Assembly (NCBI GenBank): GCA_027600665.1
Contig: JADGJL010000876.1
Span: 1 to 12,558 of the forward strand
Direction of reading: 5' to 3'
DNA: 12,558 nt
Origin: Irineochytrium annulatum
Taxonomy: Eukaryota > Chytridiomycota > Chytridiomycetes > Chytridiales > Chytridiaceae
Shown here: piece by piece, positions 1 through 9,008 of the stretch
Layout of the letters: each line of letters begins with the position of its first letter
Position numbering within the stretch: position 1 is the first letter of the stretch
Notes under the pieces: model-generated
The model's input: the letters and a program-made list of their open reading frames with translations, nothing else
Databases searched by the model: none
What the model was told of the DNA's origin: nothing
Made by a program: the position numbers and the translations under genes

Positions 1-44
1 CCACTAGCCGCCTCCCCCGTTCTACCCCGCATCCGATCGCAACG

Positions 45-1356
45 ATGGCCATCCACGAAGCCATCCCCGCCGCTCTCGCCCACGACTCCGGAGAGACCCT
101 CCTAAAGAACCGCCGCGCCTCCAAGACCCTCCCGACCGCCCCCGTCGTCTCCAAGAAGGACGCCGCCACGCAGAAATGGAACGTGAACGAGCACCACAAC
201 GACTTTATTTGGAAGGACGACGACGAGCCCCACGCGTCCCGCCGTAAAGCCATGCTCAAGAAGTACCCGCAGATCCGCAAGCTCATGAGGCACGAACCCA
301 TCACAAAGTACGTCGTGATCGCCGAGGTGCTGCTTCAGCTCGGGCTTGCCATCGCGCTGAGGGACTCGCTGTGGACGTACCAGTTCTGGATCGTGGCGTA
401 TGTCATTGGAGGGACCTTGACGAGCAGTTTGGTGTTGAGCGTGCATGAGGTCACGCATTTCCTGGCGTTCAAGAGCTTTTTGCCGAATAAGGTATGCGTT
501 GATAGTAACAGGGGGAGAGAGTATGGTGACAAACACTAATATTTAATTATCGTCTCTTCTCTCATCAGATTCTGGCCTGCTTCGCGAACCTGCCGATCGT
601 CCTGCCTTTCTGCGTCGACTTCAAGAGGTTCCACATGGACCATCACAGGTTCCAAGGCGTCGACGGGATCGACGGCGATTTGCCGTCCAACCTCGAGGGT
701 ATCTTGTTCAACAACACGTTCGGCAAGCTCCTGTTCTGCACGTTCCAGATTCTGTTTTATGGTGAGTCGTGCTCCCTCGTTTGCATGTCATTTTCTCATG
801 CTAATATTCGTCTCCTTTTCTCTCAGCCATCCGCCCTAAATTGGTCGCTACCCCGCGCACCTACAAGCTCCCCTCCACGGCTCTCGGCTGGCTCTTTTCC
901 TGGTACACCATGAACTACGTATCTCAATTTGCCGTCATGGCCTCCATCGTCTACTTCTTCGGCTTCGTGCCCCTGGTCTACCTCGGCGTCTCCGTCCTCT
1001 TCGGCGGCTCCCTTCACCCTATGGCCGGACACTTCATCGCCGAGCACTACGTCTCGGAGGAGGACCAGGAGACGTACTCGTACTACGGTCCCCTGAACTG
1101 GCTGGCGTTCAACGTCGGCTACCATAACGAGCACCATGACTTCCCGAGCATCCCGTGGACCCTGCTGCCGGAGCTCCGAAAGATTGCGCCGGAGTTTTAT
1201 GAGAACCAGAAGCAGTGCGAGAGCTGGACGGGGACGCTGGTGAACTTCATCGTGAAGGATGGGATGGGGCCGTATAACAGGATCAAGAGGACCCTTAGCG
1301 AGAGGGAGAAGAAGAGGTGTGATGGGGAGGTGATGGTGGAGGGCGATCGGTTGTAA
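45..1356 (+). CDS. DES1: Sphingolipid (dihydroceramide) delta-4 desaturase, 3 exons
   Basis: Exons 45-491, 569-761 and 827-1356 join to 389 codons. Both introns (77 and 65 nt) are GT-AG and carry a CTAAT branch site. The protein is a membrane-bound di-iron desaturase of the DES family, which puts the 4,5-trans double bond into dihydroceramide in the ER. The N-terminal Lipid_DES signature is seen around residues 52-88 (DFIW...DEPHASRRKAMLKKYP). The three histidine boxes are HEVTH (134-138), HMDHH (171-175) and HNEHH (313-317, within NVGYHNEHHDFP). Hydrophobic stretches lie near 91-130 and 245-275. The length is normal for the family. The start is the first ATG of the frame, in a CAACGATGG context, but only 44 nt of upstream sequence is present. 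A C4-hydroxylase or bifunctional activity cannot be excluded, because those enzymes share the same boxes. Confidence 0.95.
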
Positions 1357-2171
1357 AGGAGATACCCCTGTTTCATTTGGGAGGTGGAGGAGCTCTGGTT
1401 GTGGGGATTTTAATCGCTTTGCAATTCATTCCATTCCATTGTTCTGTTGCCTTGTCACTTATCAGCATCCTCGTCTCCATCTTATTTCGGATTAATTTCC
1501 CGATTGACATTTTTAGCGCTTACCCCGTAGAGGACGATTTGGCCTCCATTTTCATTTGCTTGACCTTGCAACGGTTGACGGTCCTTTTACCTTCTCTCTT
1601 GTTTTTCGCCTGAAAGGGTACATGGCTCTCGTCATATTTATTTGGGGAGGCAATTTCTTTACTGCACTTTAGCATAATCATGTCGCGTGTATCGTTCCCT
1701 AGCTGTTTCGGCGTTATCACATCTTTCCTTCACTTCTTTTTATTCCTTCATACTTCGTTGCCTCTCGTGCAGGAGCGCCCACTTTGGTGTGCCCTTCTGT
1801 CTGTTCTTTATATTTCTTTTGCTTTGTGAAGCTTGAGTATTTTCACCTTGCTCAGGCCTAGCGAGGGGATGTCAGCTTCAGGGGAAATAACATATTTTAT
1901 TTCAATACATGAGCACACGTACATCAGTTGAAAGTGTTACCGCCAGCCAAATGTCGGAGGCGGACGTGAGCCTCATCTATTAAATCTGCGAACGACCGTG
2001 TAGTAGCAATCCAAGAGTCAAACAATTTGTTCATCTCCAGGGATTACCGTCGACCGAGCTGTGGGGTGGGCAAGGCGTTGAAGCTCGACGGTGTAGACAT
2101 TCAACATCAAATAAGTTGGCATCGCCTACGAGATAAACCATGTTCGAGTGCCTCTGCAGGTCCTCGGCCCG
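1357..2171. other. Intergenic stretch with no gene recognised
   Basis: These 815 bases follow the desaturase stop. The first 500 or so are T-rich and probably hold its 3' untranslated region. No open frame here has coding-like codon use or a recognisable motif, and I see no tRNA, rRNA or repeat. Confidence 0.5.
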
Positions 2172-2589
2172 TCACAACGCCGAGCGCGCTCCATCCACGG
2201 TGTCGTTGGCCATCATCATAACCTCATAGTCGATCTCCAAATCTTGTAGTGCTGCCCCGCCCTCGACAAGGCACTCCGACACGGCCGCCTTATACTCCCG
2301 CGTTCGCAACGGAGTCGCAGCACCACGAGGCCCGCAACGTCCATCATTCTCCTCCGCCACCTCCCCCAACCTCGCCCCCAACCCTCGGAACGGCGGTTGT
2401 ATCCCCTGCCTGAATCCACCTTCTCTAGCAGCAATGAGTGCAGATGGATGTGCATTGTTGGAGTTGGTCGACAACGATGCTTAGGTGCCGCGAACAGCGG
2501 CCTTGTTCGCCGAACCACCTGGTAAGCACCTCTGTCCACGCTCCATCCGAAAAGCGGTGCATGGAGCGAGCCAGGTTTTCTTCAGCCAT
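2172..2589 (-). CDS. Possible small two-exon gene of unknown function
   Basis: I do not recognise this protein. Reading the minus strand, ATG at 2589-2587 opens an exon ending at 2519 (...EVLT then AG). A 94-nt GT-AG intron (2518-2425) leads in frame to an exon 2424-2172 that ends in TGA, giving 107 residues. The predicted protein starts MAEENLARSMHRFSDGAWTE and ends ...EVMMMANDTVDGARSAL. It has no membrane segment or signal peptide and a mildly acidic C-terminal half. The downstream exon uses GC-ending codons much like the neighbouring genes. The case against it is that there is no family match, the donor (GTGGTT) is weak, and further exons could exist on either side. It may instead be a chance frame. 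Confidence 0.3.
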
Positions 2590-3469
2590 TGCAGCAAGCA
2601 ATGAGGCGCGATAGTGGAAGAAGGACGGCTTGTCGATCGTCACTTGGCGCACCGGAGCGCTTTGATAGAGGGCGAGCTAACGCTTTCCCAAAGGAGGTGA
2701 GCGTTTCGTTGCCACTGCCGTCAGGCGACGGCGCGTTCGGTCTTTCTTATGCTCACGGATCAAGGAAACGTTTTGTGTCCTATCTTTTCTGTGAGTATCC
2801 CATGTTAGTTACTCGGGTTACTACCAGAATGCTAGCTCCTCACACTATCCCGGAAGCCCTCCTCAAATCCGCTCAGGACGCTGCACATTCCCGCTCGACA
2901 CCCCGCTGTTGGGACACCAAAGTCCGAACAGTCAACAACCGCCGTTTGTAATTTTGTCTAGCCTTCCTCCCGCCTTCTTCTTCTTCGCCCTACGCCTCCG
3001 AAGCGGCTCTCGCGACTTTTGCTTCCACACGAAATTGGTCTGTGTGGAACCATTCGAGCAGCATGTTATTCTCACGTCGCCGTCTTTCAGCTGACGTTCC
3101 GATGAGAGCGCGTCAGCAGCTGCCAACCCGTCGCGGTATTTCCTCATGCTTCACATAGGAAGTCGTTCCCATTCAGCGCGAGGTTTATCCACTTCGCTAA
3201 GTACGACAACGAAGACGTGACCCCGGTCGAACTGCTTTTATGCAGAATCGGCCCTTGTGGCGGCATTCCCCCTCCGCTGCTGGCTTTCGTGGTAATCCCT
3301 GAACGTGGAGGCTGGGCTGGAAGGCCTTTAAAGACTGTTAGAAGCTTAGTGTCGTCATTCAAAGCGCAGTAAAAGCACATTCACACAGTCTCCCGATATA
3401 ATCTATTTCATTAACCTCCCTTAGAAAGTCTCTGAGTGCAAATCGCTGTAACGCGTTTAACTAAAACAA
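2590..3469. other. Unresolved stretch, possible fragmentary plus-strand exons
   Basis: No named gene is visible. On the plus strand an ATG at 2749 opens 14 codons that stop at a strong GTGAGT donor (2791). A frame from about 2832 to 3093 can be joined to it through an ACCAG acceptor. A second frame open from 3106 to a TAA at 3370-3372 (88 codons) has no ATG. These could be exons of one gene diverging from the small minus-strand gene to the left, but I cannot connect all of them convincingly and recognise no domain. A CTT-rich pyrimidine run lies near 2961-2990. The right end, from about 3373 to 3469, probably holds the 3' untranslated region of the amidohydrolase. Confidence 0.25.
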
Positions 3470-4567
3470 CTAACTCTTTACACTATCTTTGTATCCATCC
3501 TCAAAACCGACCAAGACATTACACACATTCTTTCCAATATGTTCAACATCATAACCCCCCTCCATCACGAACAACGCCCTCACACCCAACTTCCCTATCA
3601 CCTTCCCAATTTCGCAATAACAATCCGTCGTAAGCTTGAAGTTGCCGACAACGTCCCTCTCAAACGTGTCAACCCCCAACGACACCACCATGTAATCCGG
3701 CTGGAATTCTTTTATCTTCCCCTGCACTACTTTCCGTAAAGCCTCTAGATATCTGGCATCCCCCGTCCCTACCGCCAACGGCACATTCACATTGTATCCC
3801 TCGCCCTCCCCTTCACCCCTCTCCTCCTCGGAACCCCAGTAATACGGGTAGTCTGGGACCCCGTGCAAGCTCACATACATCGGGTTCCGCTCCGCATAAA
3901 AACACTCCTGCGTCCCATTCCCGTGATGATAATCAATGTCCAGGCACACGACGCGCTTCGCCGGATCCCGATCAATGAGAGAGCGGATGGCGACGGCTGC
4001 GTTGTTGATGAAGCAGTAGCCGCCGCAGAGGTCCGCGTGCGCGTGATGCCCCGGCGGGCGCGTGAGGGCGAAGATCGCGGGGTCGGAAGGGTGCGCGAGG
4101 AGGAGATCGACGGCCGTTAGGGCCACCTGGGCCGCGGCGTATGCGGCATCGTACGTGCCGGAGGAGATGACGCCCGTGCCGTCGAAGCAATAAAACCCGG
4201 GTCGTCCGCCGACGCCCGCCGCCGCCTCGCTGACGCGTTGCGCCGCCGGCCGTCGCGTGTTCGCAAACTCCCTCACCGCATACACGTCGGGGAACACTCC
4301 GTCAGGATTCCCGCCGATCGCGATCCATCGCTCGTGGGCCGTACGAAGGTATTCAATGTATTCGGGCGTGTGGACGCGGAGGATTGGCGCGTGGCCATGG
4401 TCGGTCGGCGATGTGAGTATTGGCGCGATGGGATTCGGCGGGGACTGCAGGGAGTGGATGATCGCGTCGATTCTGGCGGGCGTTTCCTTGAAGGCGACAA
4501 AGCGGCCGAGCTCAAGCTCCGTGGATGGGGAGTGGCGCGCGTGCGAGGTGGTGTAAACGACACGCAT
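3470..4567 (-). CDS. Acetylpolyamine amidohydrolase, HDAC fold, intronless
   Basis: This is a 365-residue zinc enzyme of the arginase/deacetylase superfamily, closest in motifs to acetylpolyamine amidohydrolases. These hydrolyse N-acetylputrescine, N-acetylcadaverine or acetylspermidine to the free polyamine and acetate. Visible motifs are RPPGHHA (170-176, catalytic His174/His175), LDIDYHHGNGTQ (209-220, zinc ligands Asp212 and His214), VSLGVDTFERD (295-305, zinc ligand Asp300) and MEGGY (335-339, catalytic Tyr339). The N-terminus MRVVYTTSHARHSPSTEL matches the way bacterial family members begin, so ATG 4567-4565 was chosen. The frame stays open 46 codons further upstream but that part looks unlike the family. 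There is no signal peptide, so it is probably cytosolic. It is intronless, unlike its neighbours. It is transcribed in the same direction as, and downstream of, the peroxidase-oxidase fusion, 179 bp away. A deacetylase acting on proteins is a less likely alternative. Confidence 0.9.
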   Translation of the reverse strand: MRVVYTTSHARHSPSTELELGRFVAFKETPARIDAIIHSLQSPPNPIAPILTSPTDHGHAPILRVHTPEYIEYLRTAHERWIAIGGNPDGVFPDVYAVREFANTRRPAAQRVSEAAAGVGGRPGFYCFDGTGVISSGTYDAAYAAAQVALTAVDLLLAHPSDPAIFALTRPPGHHAHADLCGGYCFINNAAVAIRSLIDRDPAKRVVCLDIDYHHGNGTQECFYAERNPMYVSLHGVPDYPYYWGSEEERGEGEGEGYNVNVPLAVGTGDARYLEALRKVVQGKIKEFQPDYMVVSLGVDTFERDVVGNFKLTTDCYCEIGKVIGKLGVRALFVMEGGYDVEHIGKNVCNVLVGFEDGYKDSVKS

Positions 4568-4746
4568 TGCAAACGGTCGATGTTCAATGCACTGGAGGTA
4601 TGTTTGACCGTTCTCCACTTTCTTTTGACAAATGTTAAAATGATCCAGGTATGTCCTGATAAAATGCAACAATCGAGATGCATGTCTGATAATATTAAAA
4701 TACAAGTTGTAGCCATGACGCTTGCCAGGGGTAGGAAGGGGTATGT
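4568..4746 (-). promoter_or_regulatory. Spacer holding the amidohydrolase promoter and fusion-gene 3' end
   Basis: This 179-bp spacer lies between the stop of the fusion gene and the start of the amidohydrolase, both on the minus strand. It is locally AT-rich at about 4670-4710. It must hold the 3' untranslated region of one gene and the promoter of the other. I see no clear TATA box or polyadenylation signal. Confidence 0.4.
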
Positions 4747-7700
4747 TTATTGAATCACCTCGCCTCCCAATCGTTTATACAACACCTCATCCTTCATATG
4801 AAAGAAGTAAACCGAGCAAAACAACACGACCGCCGACGCCCCGCATCCAAATATCGTGCCCCAAAATGCCCCCGTGATTCCCATGGTCGCCGGTCCCGGG
4901 CCCGTAACGTACCCGCTCATATCGGCGCCAGCCTTGCCGGCCGCGTTCCCCGTTACGCTGATGTTCTGCGCCTTGCAGGACGCGGCAATACTGTTCTCGA
5001 GAGCGGATGGGGACGGGAGCAGCGTCGGCGCCTCGATAAAGGTGGCCGCCAGTCCCGTGTCACCTACCGACAGCGTTAGAAGTTACGTGCTTCAGTGCCG
5101 GGGAAGGTTTATACGTACGAAGAAAAGGCACACTGCTTTCGAACTTCCACGCCCCCGGATTATCGTTCGAGAAGCGCAGGACGGCGTAGCTGTACGCGGG
5201 GATAAGGATGACGTCCCGCCGCATAGGGCTCTCATCGGGCTCCTGTAGGTCGCTGGCGGCGTAAGGCAGCTTCCCCATAGCGATGATCTGGAACTGGTGG
5301 CCGTGCAGGTGGACTACCAAGAAGAACTTACTTAAAGTTGCGATAGAGGAAGCGGGGAAAAAAAGAACTCACAAGAACGATCATTAACGTTGTCGTTCAG
5401 AACCGTGAGCTCGGTAACGCCACCGTCGTCGAGGATGAAGGGGTTGGTGCCGGATCCGTAAACGGTCGGGTTCTCCTTCAGGTCGGCCGTCTCCATCGAC
5501 ATGGCCGTCATAAGGGACGGTACGGCGGGGGTTACGTACGCCACGCCGTTGAAGGTTCCGCGGCTCGTTCCATCCGTCATCATTTGCGAAGTGGCCCGTA
5601 GGGTGATCCGCTGTGTGGGCACGAGAGCTGGGATGTCCTCCAAAGGTACGAGGTCCGTGTATGCGGAAAAATCGTCATAGGTAGCGGTGTCGCCCGTGCT
5701 CTCGGAGGCATCGAGAACGGTGGACGAGTTGACGAGGGGGTTTTGCGCGTCGTAGGAAAGTATTAGGGTCGCGTCTATCACAAAAATGTTAGATGATGAG
5801 AAGAAGGTATAACAAAGGAGGAGCACGCACTCAATCCGATCTGGCCCTCGGTTGCGTCAAAGCCATTCTGCGTCACTTGTACCAGATAGTTATTCTCCGA
5901 GTCGCTCGTCTGCTTGACCCCGTACACCAGGAGCCCATACCGCTGCGCCGGGGCGATGGTCAACCCGCTGACTTCATACGGCTGAACGGGGACCTAAGCA
6001 ATATTTGTCAATAAGCTACAACCTCTGCTTGAACCACATACCCCATCCACCTCGACAATAGTCATGTTGTGATTTTGAATCGCGACCTGGAGTGTAACCT
6101 GCGAAGCCATTGAAATCAATCGAACCGAGTGCACCCGATACGGGTCAAACGCAAGAGGGGTACTGTCGCCCTCATTGACCAAAATGGCAGCTAGCGGTTC
6201 ACGAGTTAGAACAACACCCGCCTCAAACGAACATTGAAGCAAAAAATAAATCGCGACAACGTACCAGGCATCGGCAGTGTCCCAACAGGGTTCTTGACGC
6301 TCAGGACCTTAGAGAACATGATGCCGTAATCGTCATCGTACCAGTCCGAGAGGCGGACGACGTGCTCGGCGCTGTACTTGGCGTCCTGCACACCTCGGAC
6401 GATAAGTGGCACACGGAGCCCGTCGACGCTTTGTCCCTAACAAGAATACGCGAGCTTAGTTATGCGTTCTACGAAGATCGGCGGACAAAACAGTCAAGCT
6501 TAAACCTGATGGTTGCCGTTGATTATAAACGTGCCGGTCTGGTTGAGGGTCACGGTATATACCATATCCGCCCCCGGCGGCACGGCGCTTAAAATGACGG
6601 TTAGGCACGTGGAACCTGCCTTACAAAATGAAAGAAACCATACCACTGTGAGACAAAGGGTGTTCCATCGTATTGCGCCGATCCTTTGCTTGTGATGCCA
6701 TGCAGCCGAAGAGCCGTTGGGACATCCAACTCGTTCGTCTAAGAAAAAGCGCGATTACCATCAGAGCCGTCCTGGTTACGAAAAAAAATCGACCACAAGC
6801 ATACCATCTTGATCGTGATCGTGTCCCCCACATTCACATAAACAGGCGCGACTGGCCAAAGCCCATTGACGCCAATGACCCGACGCGCCTTCACGCCTGC
6901 GGGTGCCGCGTTCACATAGGTGATCCTCCAGTCAAGCGCGACCGTGGCGGGGGCACACGGCTGATCCAGGATGTCAACGAGCTTGTTGAAAGGGGCCGTG
7001 ATGTTGTGTTTGGGGACGGTGATGTCGAAAGTAGACTGGTATTTCGCCCAGGCCGTCAAGGAGATGTTGGCAACGAAGAAGACGTAGGAGGAGGGGGACG
7101 TCGCGTTGCCGGGGATCGCGGCCGCCTTGTCGTCGCCGCTTGCTGCTGCTGGTTGTATTGTTGCCATCTGTATCATTTTGATGGAGTCTTGGACAAGCCC
7201 GACACCTGGGATGGCGCCGTCATCGTCGCGCACGCCGGTTGTGAGGTTTAAGTAGACCGGCGCGTCGGCAAACTCTTTTCGAACCTGAGTGTGAACACAG
7301 CTTAGTCTTAATGAGGGGCGAGCGAAGTTTGAAATAGTGATACTAACCGCCGCAACAAGGGTGGCCGTCATGTTGAGAGTATCGCTCAAACCCACGCAGC
7401 TGCGAGAAGCGGAGAAAAACGCCTTACTTTGGACGGGGAAAAATGTTCCATTGTTGGTAAAGTTCATGCTTTGGCCGTTGTTGTAGGTAATTCCGACGGA
7501 GAATGAGGCGACCGAGGTGCTGTTTACCGCCCTAGGCATGGAGTAAAACTATATGACCGATAAAGCGGTTAAGACGGACATGGAGGCGCAGAATGGAAAC
7601 ATGAAGTCAGATCCACAAACCTGAAAGCTTTCCTGTGGGAACCCTCCCGTCGTATTCCCCCCCTCAACAGCATCCAATGCGTACACGGCAACTTTCTTGC

Positions 7701-8792
7701 TCTCATCCCTCGCGGTCAGCGTGACGGACCTTATGGCGTCCGAAGGTACAACGGTCGTCCTAACCCTCACGTCACCGTTCCATAAAAGCTTCCCCTTATC
7801 GTCAACGTCGAAGCCGATGCCCACGGGCCTGATGTCGTACGGCTCCATCAAGTTCGACAACACCGACTCCGCGGGGACGCTGTTGACCATCTTCTGTAGC
7901 ACGGTCGTGCACGTGCTGAAGTAAGCGGGCTCCGAGTTCATTTTCGAGATGGTCGCATTGCCATCCGAGCTGAAGATGCGCATATCCGAGTCGGTCCTAG
8001 GCGGGCCCGACACCAGGGGATTCCCGGTGTGTCCCGAGATGTACTCGCTGACGACAGTGTGGTCGTAGATGAGGTTCGTGGTGTCGAAGAAATCTTTATC
8101 AGAGTCTGTGACGATGTCCGGGTTCTCGTCCGACTCGACGCCGCCGAGGGTGTGGCCGCACGCGATGACCGAGATCATCTCGGAGGGGGAGAAGCCAAAG
8201 TGAGAGAAATTCCTCTGGATATCTTCAAAGGAATCGAAAGTATTTGGGACCATGTTCGGGGACGGGCCGGTGGCGTCGACGCGGCCGATACGGAGGGGCA
8301 GGGAGGGACCCGAGCAGGCCGCGACTGCCACGCCGAGACCTGCAGCCAAGAGGTCGGAGTGCGACACGCGGGCATTGACAAAATCCGTCAAGGACTCGAA
8401 GACGGGCCCGAAGGTCCCGCTGTTTGCCTCCACATCCAGCTCCCATCGAAGCGACGAGTCGACACCCCACAGTTTGTTCGCAGCATCGTGGCCGGTCATG
8501 TCATGAAAGCCAATACGCAGGTTGACGGCATTCTTAAAATTATACAGGATAAATAAAAAGTTCTGGCCTTCACGGGCTCGCAGCATGACGATCTCACCTG
8601 TGCATTGCATGGGACCAGGTTCAACCGCTGAGCGAAGCCCAGCGAACGGTAGCCATCCATCTGGTAGACGATCTCCTCCATCTCGTCCCAGACGGGTGAC
8701 GGCCAGTTCGGGGGAGCGCATGAGGCCTTGTGCAGGAGGGCGAGCAGGCAGCAGGCGACGGACGCCCGCAAGACTGATGCCCGAACGACCAT
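4747..8792 (-). CDS. Secreted heme peroxidase fused to copper-ligand-depleted multicopper oxidase, membrane-anchored
   Basis: Twelve exons on the minus strand: 8792-8598, 8532-7621, 7548-7348, 7284-6805, 6738-6644, 6587-6506, 6436-6265, 6190-6042, 5993-5831, 5774-5373, 5313-5119 and 5063-4747. They sum to 1,121 codons including the stop. All eleven introns (48-74 nt) are GT-AG, and every junction restores a family motif. Order of parts: signal peptide (1 to about 25, cut near SCA|PPNW), heme peroxidase with its beta-rich extension (about 26-526), linker (527-550), Fet3-like oxidase module (551 to about 1032), and a C-terminal membrane helix (1080-1104) with a 16-residue cytosolic tail. Exon 4 is uninterrupted and codes for the end of the peroxidase part and the start of the oxidase part. 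The oxidase part has no start or signal peptide of its own, so this is one gene. It is divergent from FTR1, suggesting a role in iron uptake (inference). The ATG at 8792 is the only one preceding the signal peptide. Confidence 0.88.
4798..4872 (-). other. C-terminal membrane anchor of the fusion protein
   Basis: Residues 1080-1104 are hydrophobic (from GAFWGTIFGCGASAVVLF onward) and are followed by the charged tail HMKDEVLYKRLGGEVIQ. This is the layout of fungal ferroxidases (Fet3-type): an extracellular N-terminal body and a single C-terminal transmembrane helix. It would place both enzyme modules outside the cell or in a secretory vesicle. Confidence 0.85.
5014..6942 (-). other. Multicopper-oxidase module lacking most copper ligands (about residues 551-1032)
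   Basis: Three cupredoxin domains align with fungal ferroxidase/laccase-type oxidases, e.g. RRVIGVNGLWP (570-580), GTPFVSQCAVPPG (621-633), VDGLRVPLIV (659-668), LTIAPAQRYG and GLAATFIEAPTLL (1019-1031). The four copper motifs are altered in place. Motif 1, normally HxH, is Arg607-Leu-His609. Motif 2, normally HxH, is Asn651-Gly-Asn653. Motif 3, normally HPFHLH, is Arg949-Ser-Phe-His952-Leu-His954. Motif 4, normally HCHxxxH, is Glu1009-Ser1010-Ser1011-VPF-Leu1015. Only 3 of 11 ligands remain. The Glu that ferroxidases use for Fe(II), in GAEPxP by my memory of Fet3p, is Leu709. The module should therefore bind no type 1 copper and no trinuclear cluster. Flanking sequence is well conserved and aligns without gaps at each motif. 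Confidence 0.85.
7015..8717 (-). other. Peroxidase module of the fusion protein (about residues 26-526)
   Basis: The sequence matches the fungal secreted heme peroxidases related to ascorbate and cytochrome c peroxidase (class I/II-like superfamily), whose members sometimes carry WSC domains. The distal side is L-R-I-G-F-H-D at 70-76, giving catalytic Arg71 and His75, with Phe74 where cytochrome c peroxidase has Trp. The proximal motif is ACGHTLGG (189-196), with heme-ligand His192. The proximal Asp is probably Asp222 in IYDHTVVSEY. Other family landmarks are the LPLRIGRVDA segment (143-152), RNFSHFGFSPSEMISV (172-187) and DMRIFSSDGNATI (248-260). Residues about 320-526 form the beta-rich extension that follows the peroxidase fold in this family. 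All residues needed for heme binding and peroxide cleavage are present, so I expect an active enzyme outside the cell. The substrate cannot be read from sequence. Confidence 0.85.
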
Positions 8793-9008
8793 TGCGGAAT
8801 AAACCAACTGCTCGCTCGCCTTCGAGCTTCAAGCTTCAAACGCGATCAGCAGCCAATTTGGACGTGATCGACTGTGTTTCATTTGGTTTCATATTGCGGT
8901 AGATTGTCGACACAAGCATCAACTTCGACGAACAACTTGCTCCGATTCTCGAGGACCACATCTTTCCGAGACGGCCTTACAGCCTCATAGATCACTCTCC
9001 TCATCATC
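8793..9008. promoter_or_regulatory. Shared divergent promoter of the fusion gene and FTR1
   Basis: These 216 bp separate the two divergent start codons. A CCAAT box sits at 8853-8857. A short tandem repeat AGCTTCA AGCTTCA lies at about 8825-8838. No GATA or TATC occurs anywhere in the interval, so it lacks the HGATAR site bound by the GATA-type iron repressors of other fungi (Fep1, SreA, Urbs1). A shared promoter would coordinate expression of the two genes, as known for S. pombe fio1/fip1. Confidence 0.6.

Noticed and set aside
4568..4705. A 46-residue N-terminal extension of the amidohydrolase
   Set aside because: The extension lacks family similarity, and the next Met begins exactly where family members begin.
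4747..6942. A separate multicopper-oxidase gene distinct from the peroxidase gene
   Set aside because: There is no ATG, signal peptide or intergenic gap before the oxidase module. The exon 7284-6805 runs unbroken from the peroxidase extension into it, and all introns keep one frame.
6673..7251. 192-codon plus-strand frame
   Set aside because: It is antisense to fusion-gene exon 4 and part of exon 5 and crosses well-supported introns. No motif is present.
4747..8792. The fusion gene as a decaying pseudogene because copper ligands are missing
   Set aside because: Eleven introns, the frame, the signal peptide, the membrane anchor and the peroxidase active site are all intact. Changes are concentrated at ligand positions, which random decay would not produce.
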